Source of the DNA: Croceitalea sp.
GTDB lineage: Bacteria > Bacteroidota > Bacteroidia > Flavobacteriales > Flavobacteriaceae
Assembly: GCA_013001145.1 (NCBI GenBank)
Contig: JABDND010000182.1
Span: 1 to 41,879, forward strand
Direction of reading: 5' to 3'
DNA: 41,879 bases
In this document: positions 1 to 7,912 of the stretch, piece after piece
How the letters are laid out: every line of letters starts with the position of its first letter
Position numbering within the stretch: position 1 is the stretch's first letter
Program-made: the position numbers and the translations under genes
The notes under the pieces: model-generated
Told to the model about the DNA's origin: nothing
Database searches by the model: none
Seen by the model: only the letters and a program-made list of their open reading frames with translations

Positions 1-1923
1 ACCATATACTTCGTAAAGAAAAGACGCAAGGCTGTCCATGTGTTCAGTGATAAAAGCATGTTTGTTTTCTACTTGACCGGCCAAATACTCGAGTATGGCA
101 AATTGACACTCCTTTTCGTTGGGATGGTTGATAAACTGCAAGAGCGATATCAAAAAAATGACCACCTCATTGCTCTTTAGCAGCAGGGCTTCTGCAGAGA
201 TAATAGGGATGCTCTGATTCGATAAAAAATCGGCAATCAGAACGCCATTTTTGTTGTCACGCACCAAAATACAGATATCTGAATAATCATAACCTTGGGC
301 CCTGATTTTGTTGATACGCTCTAAAATTGCTATACATTGTGGGTGAATTTCGGCCTCTTTGTCAATTTCTAAAAAAGATATTTCTATAAAGCCGCCAATT
401 TTATTATTGGTCATTTGCTGATTGCCCTCTTCAAAAAGTTTTTGATATACACTATTGCTCAATTTAGCCGCGGCATGCATGAAAAAACCATTGTTGAACT
501 CAATAATTTTACTATGGCTGCGCCAGTTTTTATCCAATAGTTGAACGTTTGGTGCAATTGCAAATGGATTTGTTTTGTTCAAACTGAGATTCAACAACTG
601 TTCGGCCTCACCGCCACGCCACCTATAGATGGCTTGCTTAACGTCTCCCACCAAATAGAGGGAACCTTGCTCGCCTTGTTCATTTTCGCCCTCCAAGGCA
701 TTGGCAATTAAGGGCACTAGGTTTTCCCATTGCATTTTAGAAGTATCTTGAAACTCGTCAATGAAATAATGGCGAAAGCGCTCTCCCAACCTCTCATAAA
801 TGAACGGGACAGGTTGATTTTTTATTTCGGCAGAAATCAAAATATTAAAATTTGAAATCGTCAAGGTGTTTTGCTCTTCTTGAATGTTTTTGATCTCTTT
901 GGATATTTCATTCAAAATGGTCATGGGCACAATATTCTTATAACTCTTTGAGTAAAAGACTTGTTTATAGAAGATGGTGCGTAATTCTTCAAAAAGCCTG
1001 CTCACTTTGGGTCTAATGTTTTCAATGGTATCTTGTATGTTGGCAGAGCTGTTCTTTGTATATAATTGAGCGCCCATAATATCTTGTTTCCATTTAGCCT
1101 TAAAGTCAATATTGGCACCCCGTTCAAGTATCTGTAGCATAAACTTGGGTAAATATTGGCTATAAAAATCACCATGTTCCAATCCATTGGCGTCGATAAT
1201 ATGCAAAATCTGTTGGGCATGCTTTTTTAGTGCTGTCGTGTTTTGGGTTATTTTAGCTTGAAGAATTTTCTGCAAATTGATAAAATCTGAAGTCGTTTTA
1301 CCCATTAAATTTTGCAGATGGGGGATATGACTTTCCACAAATAAACTCTTCCCCATTTTATTGAGGTCCAATGCAATGTTCCAACTTTTGTCGTCATCTA
1401 TTTTTTCGAGGGCAAAATCAATCAATAACCTAGTTAGTTCTTGTTGTTTTCCGGCTTTGTTGAGCACTCTACTTACAGCTTGGTCCGTAAGTGTAATGAT
1501 ATCAAGGTCCACTTCAAAGTTTTGTGCTATTTTTAAGTCTTTCGCGAAAGTCCGGATTATTCTATGGGTAAACTTGTCAATGGTAAGTACTTCAAAAAAG
1601 GCATAGTTGTGAAGTATATCTTTTAAAGTGTCTTTAGAAAGGGATTTTAATTTTTCTGGGGTATAATCAAATTTAATTTTGATTTCTTCAAACATGGTGC
1701 GACTTCCCAGGGGCACTTGTGGCATACTAAAGTCATGCAGGCTCTTTAAAATACGCTGCTTCATTTCGCCCACGGCCTTATTGGTAAAGGTTATGGCCAA
1801 CATTTGCCTATATTTTTGCCGTGATTTTGGCGCTAGAATAAGGCTCAAGAAGTTTTTGGTAAGCTGATATGTTTTACCAGAGCCCGCGGATGCGTTGAAA
1901 ATATTGAATCCTTCTGTAATCAC
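1..1923 (-). CDS. UvrD/AddA-like DNA helicase (RecB-type), C-terminus outside the window
   Basis: Superfamily 1 DNA helicase of the AddA/RecB type, expected to act in double-strand break processing. It is missing from the ORF track because it runs off the left edge; I read it from the reverse complement. 641 codons are present with no internal stop. Motifs in order: Walker A NASAGSGKT (residues 10-18), motif Ia ITFTNKA, motif II DEFQDTS (about residue 390), motif III GDVKQAIYRWRG (about 425) and NWRS (about 465). The frame is closed upstream by TAA and has no ATG before Walker A, so I take the GTG at 1923 (MITEGFNIF). That gives the short N-terminus before the P-loop usual for flavobacterial relatives. 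The C-terminal helicase motifs and any nuclease domain lie outside, so AddA versus a nuclease-less UvrD paralogue cannot be decided. It is divergent from sod. Confidence 0.9.
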   Translation of the reverse strand, partial: MITEGFNIFNASAGSGKTYQLTKNFLSLILAPKSRQKYRQMLAITFTNKAVGEMKQRILKSLHDFSMPQVPLGSRTMFEEIKIKFDYTPEKLKSLSKDTLKDILHNYAFFEVLTIDKFTHRIIRTFAKDLKIAQNFEVDLDIITLTDQAVSRVLNKAGKQQELTRLLIDFALEKIDDDKSWNIALDLNKMGKSLFVESHIPHLQNLMGKTTSDFINLQKILQAKITQNTTALKKHAQQILHIIDANGLEHGDFYSQYLPKFMLQILERGANIDFKAKWKQDIMGAQLYTKNSSANIQDTIENIRPKVSRLFEELRTIFYKQVFYSKSYKNIVPMTILNEISKEIKNIQEEQNTLTISNFNILISAEIKNQPVPFIYERLGERFRHYFIDEFQDTSKMQWENLVPLIANALEGENEQGEQGSLYLVGDVKQAIYRWRGGEAEQLLNLSLNKTNPFAIAPNVQLLDKNWRSHSKIIEFNNGFFMHAAAKLSNSVYQKLFEEGNQQMTNNKIGGFIEISFLEIDKEAEIHPQCIAILERINKIRAQGYDYSDICILVRDNKNGVLIADFLSNQSIPIISAEALLLKSNEVVIFLISLLQFINHPNEKECQFAILEYLAGQVENKHAFITEHMDSLASFLYEVYG

Positions 1924-1997
1924 CGTTTTATCGCAAATTACACATTCTTTACTATCTTGTTAACATATCTTTATCGGAAAATGTTTCTCTAAAACCG

Positions 1998-2005
1998 TAT
2001 TTTTG
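1998..2005 (+). promoter_or_regulatory. -7 promoter box of sod
   Basis: TATTTTTG is an exact match to the Bacteroidota -7 consensus TAnnTTTG. It lies 35 nt before the sod ATG, predicting a leader of roughly 30 nt. No clear -33 TTTG is seen. Confidence 0.6.
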
Positions 2006-2040
2006 AGAATCAAATTACTAATCTAAAAAACTTAAAAATC

Positions 2041-2649
2041 ATGGCTTTTACCTTGCCCAAGTTACCTTATGCATATAATGCTCTCGAACCTAATATTGAT
2101 GCACGCACAATGGAAATACACCATACCAAGCATCATAACGGCTATACAACTAAACTAAATGCGGCGATAGCTGGAACTAAACTCGAAAATAAAAGCATTG
2201 AAGATATGATGACCAATCTTGATATGTCAAATGAAGCGGTCAGAAACAATGGCGGTGGCTTTTACAATCACTGTCTTTTTTGGGAGGTTATGTCGCCCAA
2301 TGGCGGTGGCAATCCAACTGGAAATTTGGCCGATGCCATAAATCAAGCATTCGGTTCTTTTGAAAGCTTTAAAGAACAGTTTTCTGCTGCAGCCGGCTCT
2401 CGTTTTGGTTCTGGTTGGGCCTGGCTTTGTGTTCATAAAGGGGGGAAGTTGGAAATTTGTTCCACACCCAATCAAGACAATCCCTTAATGCCCAATACAG
2501 GTTGTGGGGGTTATCCTATCTTGGGATTGGATGTTTGGGAACACGCTTATTATTTGAATTATCAAAATAGGAGGCCTGACTATATATCTGCATTTTTCAA
2601 TGTCATTAATTGGGAAAAGGTGTCTAAATCTTATACAGAAAACATGTAA
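2041..2649 (+). CDS. Superoxide dismutase (Mn/Fe family)
   Basis: Converts superoxide to oxygen and hydrogen peroxide; probably cytoplasmic, since no signal peptide is seen. At 202 residues it has the usual length. The four metal ligands are visible: H27 in [10 protein letters not shown]77 in FYNHCLFW, and D164 and H168 in [11 protein letters not shown]. The NNGGGFYNH stretch has glycines where iron enzymes usually carry a bulkier AAQ sequence, which favours manganese or cambialistic use. That metal call is inference. The C-terminal NRRPDYI is the family signature. The ATG at 2041 has a -7 box 35 nt upstream, and an intrinsic terminator follows 18 nt after the stop, so the gene looks monocistronic. 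The next 660 nt hold no protein gene. Confidence 0.96.
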   Translation: MAFTLPKLPYAYNALEPNIDARTMEIHHTKHHNGYTTKLNAAIAGTKLENKSIEDMMTNLDMSNEAVRNNGGGFYNHCLFWEVMSPNGGGNPTGNLADAINQAFGSFESFKEQFSAAAGSRFGSGWAWLCVHKGGKLEICSTPNQDNPLMPNTGCGGYPILGLDVWEHAYYLNYQNRRPDYISAFFNVINWEKVSKSYTENM

Positions 2650-2667
2650 AATGTAATGATATAAAAT

Positions 2668-2699
2668 AAAAAGCGGGGCTTTATAGCTCCGCTTTTTTT
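2668..2699 (+). terminator. Intrinsic terminator of sod
   Basis: AAAAGCGGGGC pairs with GCTCCGCTTTT (one G-U), with a six-base loop TTTATA and a T7 tail. It sits just after the sod stop codon. Confidence 0.85.
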
Positions 2700-2717
2700 G
2701 TTCTAAAACCAGATATT

Positions 2718-2798
2718 TTTATATAGAAAAGGGCGGGGAAGTCCCCACCCTTTTCGTCCCAAATCTTACCATAAACTTAACCTACTTATGCTATGGCA
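2718..2798 (-). ncRNA. Tandem small RNA candidate, copy 1
   Basis: Minus-strand unit. It starts with the conserved block (CCATAGCATAAGTAGG..., ending AAGATTTGGG) read leftward from 2796. A 13-bp hairpin follows, GAAAAGGGTGGGG / CCCCGCCCTTTTC, with loop ACTT (2726-2755) and a U-rich end. Upstream on the same strand are TTTG (2829-2832) and TAATTTAG (2802-2809), spaced 19 nt. The block start is 5 nt beyond the -7 box. This copy differs from the other two by one base in the block (TTTATGG for TTCATGG) and by CGA after GGG. No sensible ORF covers it. Confidence 0.7.
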
Positions 2799-2801
2799 GG
2801 A

Positions 2802-2832
2802 CTAAATTACTGGTATTGTGGCAAATAACAAA
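2802..2832 (-). promoter_or_regulatory. Promoter of small RNA copy 1
   Basis: TTTG-N19-TAATTTAG on the minus strand. It matches the Bacteroidota -33/-7 pattern with one change (TTAG for TTTG), which copy 3 shares. Confidence 0.6.
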
Positions 2833-2899
2833 GAATTTTTAAGAATTTTTTGAATTAATAACGGCAACAAAATCAATGGTTTTGATAAAACGTTGGCAG

Positions 2900-2979
2900 T
2901 CAAACATAAAGAAGGCGGAACATAGTCCGCCTTCTTTCCCCAAATCTTACCATGAACTTAACCTACTTATGCTATGGTT
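2900..2979 (-). ncRNA. Tandem small RNA candidate, copy 2
   Basis: Same layout as copy 1. The conserved block is read leftward from 2977, then a 12-bp hairpin AAAGAAGGCGGA / TCCGCCTTCTTT (2908-2937) with a six-base loop. Promoter-like elements are TTTC (3010-3013) and an exact -7 box TACATTTG (2983-2990), spaced 19 nt. The stem sequence differs from copies 1 and 3 but remains fully paired, which is what selection on RNA structure would produce. Confidence 0.7.
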
Positions 2980-2982
2980 CTC

Positions 2983-3013
2983 CAAATGTATTCTAACCAT
3001 TATGATTGAGAAA
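2983..3013 (-). promoter_or_regulatory. Promoter of small RNA copy 2
   Basis: TTTC-N19-TACATTTG on the minus strand. The -7 box matches TAnnTTTG exactly, and the RNA block begins 5 nt beyond it. Confidence 0.6.
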
Positions 3014-3133
3014 AGCTTTTAGACAAAAGCCCCTTAAAATGGTTGAAAGGACCCAAAGAACCTTAAGGATTATAAAGCTTAAAGAAAAGTAGTACACGTA
3101 TTGAAGAAAGATATAATTGACTTTGTCGAATAG

Positions 3134-3214
3134 CCATAAATAAAAAAGGTGGAGAAGTCTCCACCTTTTTTGCCCCAAATCTTACCATGAACTTAACCTA
3201 CTTATGCTATGGCA
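3134..3214 (-). ncRNA. Tandem small RNA candidate, copy 3
   Basis: Same layout. The conserved block is read leftward from 3212, followed by a perfect 13-bp hairpin AAAAAAGGTGGAG / CTCCACCTTTTTT (3142-3171) with loop ACTT and a T6 run in the stem's 3' arm. Promoter-like elements are TTTG (3249-3252) and TATATTAG (3219-3226), spaced 22 nt. It lies 100 nt beyond the stop of the PurF-like gene, on the same strand. Read-through from that operon is possible, but the copy has its own promoter-like sequence. Confidence 0.7.
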
Positions 3215-3218
3215 AGCC

Positions 3219-3252
3219 CTAATATAATTCTGTTAAAATACTGGTGCTCAAA
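3219..3252 (-). promoter_or_regulatory. Promoter of small RNA copy 3
   Basis: TTTG-N22-TATATTAG on the minus strand, with the RNA block starting 6 nt beyond. The position relative to the block is the same as in copies 1 and 2, although the flanking sequence is unrelated. Confidence 0.6.
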
Positions 3253-3313
3253 AAGACGTTGAATTGTCATATTTGTCGTTGAAATACATTTTGAATAAGA
3301 TAAACTGCACAAT

Positions 3314-5212
3314 CTAATAAGCGCGTTGATTTTTGCCCTCATAAAAATTAATGAATGCCCTGTTCACTACACGGTTTCCACCTGGGGTAGGATAATTGCC
3401 TGTAAAGTACCAATCACCTAAATTATTGGGACAGGCTTGATGTAGGTTTTCAATGGTTTGATAAATTATTTTGACATCCGCACGCAATTCTTTAGGGCTT
3501 AAAAGCGCTGCAATTTTATCAGATAATTGATCGGCCGTAAAAGGGGCGTACAGTTCTTTCACATAATTGACCACTTCGGCATCTTTGGTATTTAATTGTA
3601 GAAGGCACTTATCATAGATTTCTTTGGTAATATGTTCCGTGCCGGCATCTTTATGAAGCGCCAATGCGGCTCTAAAGGCAACAAAATCTTCCAGTTTCGC
3701 CATATCGATGCCATAACAGTCCGGGTAGCGAATTTGTGGAGCAGAGGAAACCACAACAATTTTTTTGGGCGATAGGCGATCGAGCATTCTTAAAATGCTT
3801 TTTTTCAATGTGGTACCTCTTACAATACTGTCGTCAATAATGACCAAATTATCGTTTTCCTTTACCGATCCGTATGATATATCATAAACGTGGGTGACCA
3901 AATCGTCCCTATTACTATCTTGAGTAATAAAGGTCCGCAACTTTGCATCTTTTATGGCCACTTTTTCAATTCTTGGACGTACATCTAATATTTTGTGTAG
4001 CTCTTCCTTGGTAATTGTATTGCCCAATGCCAGAATCTGCTCTTCTTTTTTATTGTTGAGGTAATTCTGAGCCTCTTTAATCATACCAAGAAAAGAGGTT
4101 TCGGCCGTATTGGGTATGTAGGAGAACACGGTATTCAAAATATCGCTGTCTATAGCTTTCAAGATTTCAGGGAAAACCAATTTGCCCAATAGCTTTCGTT
4201 CTTGATAAATTTCTTTATCACTGCCTCGTGAGAAGTATATACGCTCAAAGGAACAGGCTTTACGTTCTGTGGGTTCTAAAATTTGTTTAAACGAGACCGT
4301 GCCATTTTTTTTGACTATGATTGCTTTACCTGGATCCAGCTCTTTTACTTGATCATACTTAACATTAAAAACGGTTTGAATTACGGGTCGCTCTGAAGCC
4401 ACGACCACAATTTCATCATCTTGATAATAATAACTGGGCCTTATACCTGCCGGATCTCGCAACAAAAATGCATCTCCATGGCCCAATAGACCACCCATTG
4501 CATAACCACCATCCCAATTTTTGGCCGCTTTCCTTAACACCTTGGCGACATTGAGCCTTTCGGCAATAAGGGGGGAAGCCTCTCTTTTATTATAGCCTTC
4601 TTTTTTTATTTGCTTGTAAAGCTTGGCAACCGCATCATCCAAAAAGTGTCCAATTTTCTCCATAACCGTAACTGTATCTGCCATCTCTTTGGGATGTTGG
4701 CCCAATTCCACAAGATTGCCGAACAACTCGTCAACATTGGTCATGTTGAAATTACCAGCTACGATGAGATTACGGTGCATCCAATTGTTTTGCCTTAAAA
4801 AAGGATGCACACTTTCAATACTGTTTTTGCCAAAAGTGCCGTAGCGTACGTGGCCCAAAAGTACTTCGCCTATATAAGGAATGTGCTTTTTCTGAAGCTT
4901 TACATTATTGGCATAAGTGGGGTTGCGTGAAATTTCGGTATTGATACGATTGTTGATCTGCCTAAAAATATCTTGTATGGGCTGCTGCTCAATGGAACGA
5001 ACCCTGCTCATGTATCGCTCACCAGGCTCCATATCTAATTTAATACTTGCGAAACCTGCACCATCTTGACCCCTGTTGTGCTGTTTTTCCATCATCAAGT
5101 ACATTTTGTTCACCCCGTAGAACGCAGTGCCATATTTTTCTTGATAATATTCAAGGGGTTTTAACAACCTTATTAAAGATATTCCACATTCATGTTTGAT
5201 GGCGTCACTCAT
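3314..5212 (-). CDS. Long PurF-like class II glutamine amidotransferase / phosphoribosyltransferase
   Basis: Resembles amidophosphoribosyltransferase, which makes phosphoribosylamine from PRPP and glutamine. The N-terminal Ntn-hydrolase half has Cys9 (HECGISL), NRGQDGAGF and GHVRYGTFG, then LLRDPAGIRPS. The C-terminal half has the PRPP loop VIIDDSIVRGTT (about 457-468) and the PurF-type YGIDM. At 632 residues it exceeds canonical PurF (about 500). The extra length is an insert of about 50 residues before the PRPP loop plus a C-terminal extension. The track start is TTG (MPS-MSDAIKHECG); the ATG at 5212 is better and leaves an 8-residue propeptide-like stretch before the catalytic Cys. It follows the PfkB gene by 43 nt, probably in one transcript. 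Many Bacteroidota also carry a normal PurF, so the exact reaction is uncertain. Confidence 0.85.
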   Translation of the reverse strand: MSDAIKHECGISLIRLLKPLEYYQEKYGTAFYGVNKMYLMMEKQHNRGQDGAGFASIKLDMEPGERYMSRVRSIEQQPIQDIFRQINNRINTEISRNPTYANNVKLQKKHIPYIGEVLLGHVRYGTFGKNSIESVHPFLRQNNWMHRNLIVAGNFNMTNVDELFGNLVELGQHPKEMADTVTVMEKIGHFLDDAVAKLYKQIKKEGYNKREASPLIAERLNVAKVLRKAAKNWDGGYAMGGLLGHGDAFLLRDPAGIRPSYYYQDDEIVVVASERPVIQTVFNVKYDQVKELDPGKAIIVKKNGTVSFKQILEPTERKACSFERIYFSRGSDKEIYQERKLLGKLVFPEILKAIDSDILNTVFSYIPNTAETSFLGMIKEAQNYLNNKKEEQILALGNTITKEELHKILDVRPRIEKVAIKDAKLRTFITQDSNRDDLVTHVYDISYGSVKENDNLVIIDDSIVRGTTLKKSILRMLDRLSPKKIVVVSSAPQIRYPDCYGIDMAKLEDFVAFRAALALHKDAGTEHITKEIYDKCLLQLNTKDAEVVNYVKELYAPFTADQLSDKIAALLSPKELRADVKIIYQTIENLHQACPNNLGDWYFTGNYPTPGGNRVVNRAFINFYEGKNQRAY

Positions 5213-5255
5213 AGAGGGCAAAATAAAATACCTTGAAACATTCAGGGTATGGGGT

Positions 5256-6182
5256 TTATTCTAATTCAATATTAAATTGTGTCAAAGCCGCAAATTGTCG
5301 CAATCTTTTGCTTATTTCTGTTTTGGTCAAATTCTGCATGCGTTCGGTTCCAAATTTTTCAACACAAAATGAAGCAAGGTTTGAACCTTGAATCACTGCG
5401 TTTTTCAAATTTTCAAATGATGTGTTTTCAGTTGCCGTCAAATAGCCTGCAAAACCTCCGGCAAACGTATCACCGGCACCGGTTGGGTCAAAGACCTCTT
5501 CCAAAGGCAAAGCCGGAGCAAAAAAGATATTGTGCTTGTGAAATAACAGTGCTCCATGCTCACCTTTTTTAATGACCACATACTTGGGGCCCATGGCATG
5601 AATTCTTTCAGCTGCTTTGACCAACGAGTACTCATTGGTCAACTGTCGCGCCTCTTCGTCATTAATGGTAATTACATCTATTTTGGTGATTACTTCCTTT
5701 AATTCCTCCAAACTATTGTCCATCCAAAAATTCATAGTGTCCAATACGATTAATTTGGGTCGCATGTTCATTTGATTGATGACGCTCATTTGAATGGATG
5801 GGTGCAAATTACCCAGCATGACTACATCTGCATCTTTGAAGTTTTCAGGGACAACCGGCTTAAAATCTGCCAGGGTATTTAGCTCGGTAACCAAGGTATC
5901 TCTGCTATTGAGATCATTGTGATATTTACCTTTCCAATAAAAAGTTTTGCCACCTTGCACAATTTCAACTCCCGAAATATCAATATTACGCTCCGTGAGC
6001 AGGTCTAGATATTCTTGCGGAAAATCATCACCTACAACAGAAACTATAGCAGAAGAAACATCAAATTTTGAGGCGGCCAAACCAATGAAAGTTGCAGCGC
6101 CACCTAAAATTTTATCTGTTTTGCCAAAAGGAGATTCGATTGCGTCAAAAGCAAGGGTGCCGACAATTAGAAGTTTGCCCAT
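5256..6182 (-). CDS. PfkB-family (ribokinase-like) sugar or nucleoside kinase
   Basis: ATP-dependent kinase of the ribokinase/PfkB fold, 308 residues. The N-terminus MGKLLIVGTLAFDAIE and the glycine pair LGGAATFIGLAAS are the substrate-side motif. DPTGAGDTFAGGF is the second PfkB signature and contains the catalytic Asp. The substrate cannot be read from sequence. The downstream PurF-like gene and nearby purN make a nucleoside or ribose-type substrate plausible, but this is inference. A -7 box lies just upstream of the start, so this gene probably heads a two-gene unit with the PurF-like gene. Confidence 0.88.
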   Translation of the reverse strand: MGKLLIVGTLAFDAIESPFGKTDKILGGAATFIGLAASKFDVSSAIVSVVGDDFPQEYLDLLTERNIDISGVEIVQGGKTFYWKGKYHNDLNSRDTLVTELNTLADFKPVVPENFKDADVVMLGNLHPSIQMSVINQMNMRPKLIVLDTMNFWMDNSLEELKEVITKIDVITINDEEARQLTNEYSLVKAAERIHAMGPKYVVIKKGEHGALLFHKHNIFFAPALPLEEVFDPTGAGDTFAGGFAGYLTATENTSFENLKNAVIQGSNLASFCVEKFGTERMQNLTKTEISKRLRQFAALTQFNIELE

Positions 6183-6198
6183 TTATTGAAATTTGCTG

Positions 6199-6206
6199 CA
6201 AAGATA
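6199..6206 (-). promoter_or_regulatory. -7 box of the pfkB-purF-like unit
   Basis: TATCTTTG on the minus strand is an exact TAnnTTTG match, 16 nt before the PfkB start codon. The RNase HI gene ends just upstream, so this may separate the two pairs. Confidence 0.55.
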
Positions 6207-6221
6207 CCTTATTTAAAAGAA

Positions 6222-6857
6222 CTATTTTCTACCAAAATCTGCAGGAATTTCACCCCAGGCTTTGGTCTCCCATTTTACAATTGGTGTATCGTATAAATTG
6301 TTCTCCAACCATGCTTCGGCGCGGGCAATAAGCTTAAAAACCGTTTTATTTTTTGCATTGGGCTTTAATTTTGTCCCGCACTTTTTTTTTCGCACCCAGC
6401 CAATGGCAATTCGGGAGTCGGAATAAATGATACGGTCACTTTTTTGTTGCTTTAAAAATGCAAGCCCATGAACCAATGCCAAAAATTCGCCTATATTATT
6501 GGTACCTTGTTTAAAAGGGCCTTGTTTGAACAATCTCTTTTTGGTTTTAGTGTCAACGCCTTGATACTCCATGATTCCAGGATTTCCACTCGAAGCTGCA
6601 TCAACTGCGATAGAATGCATATTTGGCTCACCGATTTTTAGAATTTCTTCTGGAGTAAGACTTGGCTTGCCCTTTTTTGAACCCTTATATTCCAAATAAT
6701 TGCCGTTAAATGCTTTTTTGGCTTCTTCAAAGCTATAAAATGATTTGTATTGGGCTCCCTTTACACCTGTAATCTGGGCCTTGCAGTCATCCCAAGAATC
6801 AAATATACCCGGATGTTTACCTTTCCATACAACATAAAACTTTGGTTTTTTAGCCAT
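6222..6857 (-). CDS. Ribonuclease HI with N-terminal viroplasmin-type RNA-binding domain
   Basis: Cleaves the RNA strand of RNA-DNA hybrids. The N-terminal domain (FYVVWKGKHPGIFDSW ... AQYKSFYSFEEAKKAF) is the caulimovirus-viroplasmin/hybrid-binding domain. The C-terminal RNase H fold shows all four acidic residues: D in VDAASSGNPG, E in NNIGEFLALV, D in IIYSDSRIA and D in EIPADFGR. The track start (MKKFFWA) lies inside purN. The ATG at 6857 (MAKKPKFYVV) matches the family N-terminus, gives 211 residues, and overlaps the purN stop by 8 nt, suggesting translational coupling. Confidence 0.93.
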   Translation of the reverse strand: MAKKPKFYVVWKGKHPGIFDSWDDCKAQITGVKGAQYKSFYSFEEAKKAFNGNYLEYKGSKKGKPSLTPEEILKIGEPNMHSIAVDAASSGNPGIMEYQGVDTKTKKRLFKQGPFKQGTNNIGEFLALVHGLAFLKQQKSDRIIYSDSRIAIGWVRKKKCGTKLKPNAKNKTVFKLIARAEAWLENNLYDTPIVKWETKAWGEIPADFGRK

Positions 6858-7419
6858 GGCCCAAAAGAATTTTTTCAATCACCTTTGGAAAATGCTCATA
6901 TTCAAGGGCGTGTACCTTATTTGCAATGTCATGAATTGAGTCATTTTTAGAAAGCGAAACTTTGGCTTGATGAATAATTGCTCCTTCATCGTAATTTTCA
7001 TTGACATAGTGAATTGTAATGCCCGTCACTTTCTCAAAATTGTTTTTTACCGCTTCATGAACTTTAACACCATACATTCCCTTACCGCCATATTTTGGAA
7101 GTAAAGCAGGGTGGATATTGATTATTTTGTTTTTGAAGTCTTTAATAAAGTCTTTGGGAATCTTCCATAAAAAACCGGCGAGTACAATTAAATCAGGTTT
7201 CAAAGAATTCATGACTCCTGCGACAACCCCGTCTTCAAAGGCCATTCTATTGAAATAAAGAGCGGGCTTTTTTAAAAAAGCACAACGTTTTAATACCCCA
7301 GCATCGCTTTTGTTGGTTAGCACAGCACTAACTTCCACATTAGCGTTGTTTTCAAAATATTTGATAATATTCTCGGCATTGGAACCCGCCCCAGAGGCAA
7401 AGATGACAATCTTCTTCAT
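6850..7419 (-). CDS. purN: Phosphoribosylglycinamide formyltransferase (GAR transformylase)
   Basis: Transfers the formyl group of 10-formyl-THF to GAR in purine synthesis. At 189 residues it has normal length. The phosphate-binding start is FASGAGSNAENI. The catalytic triad is visible: N101 and H103 in NIHPALLPKYGG, and D144 in NENYDEGAIIHQ. Its 3' end overlaps the RNase HI start. It is divergent from acpP across a 158-nt spacer holding -7 boxes for both. The 10-formyl-THF donor could come from the formate-THF ligase at 14916-16583. Confidence 0.95.
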   Translation of the reverse strand: MKKIVIFASGAGSNAENIIKYFENNANVEVSAVLTNKSDAGVLKRCAFLKKPALYFNRMAFEDGVVAGVMNSLKPDLIVLAGFLWKIPKDFIKDFKNKIINIHPALLPKYGGKGMYGVKVHEAVKNNFEKVTGITIHYVNENYDEGAIIHQAKVSLSKNDSIHDIANKVHALEYEHFPKVIEKILLGHG

Positions 7420-7457
7420 TAATTATTATTGGCGTATTAACACGATTGTAATGGCAA

Positions 7458-7465
7458 CAAAAGTA
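7458..7465 (-). promoter_or_regulatory. -7 box of purN
   Basis: TACTTTTG on the minus strand is an exact TAnnTTTG match, 38 nt before the purN ATG. Confidence 0.5.
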
Positions 7466-7537
7466 ACCTGAGTTAGATTAAAATAGTAATTTACAGTACA
7501 TTTTATCGACAATTGGTATATTTAAACCAAAGTTTTA

Positions 7538-7545
7538 TATTTTTG
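7538..7545 (+). promoter_or_regulatory. -7 box of acpP
   Basis: TATTTTTG is an exact consensus match. A TTG (7513-7515) lies 22 nt upstream in the -33 position, and the acpP ATG is 32 nt downstream. Confidence 0.65.
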
Positions 7546-7577
7546 CCAACGATTAAATTATTAAAACCGATATAACT

Positions 7578-7811
7578 ATGTCAGACATTGCATCAAGAGT
7601 AAAAGCCATCATCGTTGATAAATTAGGGGTTGATGAGAATGAAGTTGTACCTGAAGCTAGTTTCACAAACGATTTGGGAGCAGATTCCTTGGACACTGTT
7701 GAACTTATCATGGAATTTGAAAAAGAATTTGATATTCAAATACCAGACGACCAAGCAGAAAACATTGCTACGGTTGGCCAAGCGATAAGCTATATAGAAG
7801 AAGCAAAGTAA
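7578..7811 (+). CDS. acpP: Acyl carrier protein
   Basis: Carries the growing acyl chain in type II fatty acid synthesis. At 77 residues and strongly acidic, it has the attachment motif [10 protein letters not shown]. Ser37 is the 4'-phosphopantetheine site. It is followed by an intrinsic terminator before fabF, which would let ACP mRNA be made in excess over the downstream enzymes. Confidence 0.98.
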   Translation: MSDIASRVKAIIVDKLGVDENEVVPEASFTNDLGADSLDTVELIMEFEKEFDIQIPDDQAENIATVGQAISYIEEAK

Positions 7812-7839
7812 TTTTATGATATTTTACTAAAGTTTTCAA

Positions 7840-7879
7840 ATTATCCATGTGGTAATCATCCACATGGATAATTTTTTTT
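7840..7879 (+). terminator. Intrinsic terminator/attenuator between acpP and fabF
   Basis: Perfect 13-bp stem ATTATCCATGTGG / CCACATGGATAAT with a 7-nt loop and a run of eight T. It sits in the 101-nt spacer of an otherwise conserved gene pair. Confidence 0.88.
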
Positions 7880-7912
7880 AATTTAAAGCTAATTTGGTTA
7901 AAATAGGGATCT

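Noticed and set aside
2726-3171. The three hairpin units as a CRISPR array or transposon ends
   Set aside because: Spacing is irregular (181 and 235 nt), the hairpin part is not identical between copies, and no cas or transposase gene is near.
2720-3185. Short minus-strand frames starting MVRFG in each of the three tandem units, and ORF 2993..3178
   Set aside because: They run straight into the terminator hairpins, diverge in sequence and length after five codons, and the conserved block extends outside them. A non-coding reading explains the pattern better.
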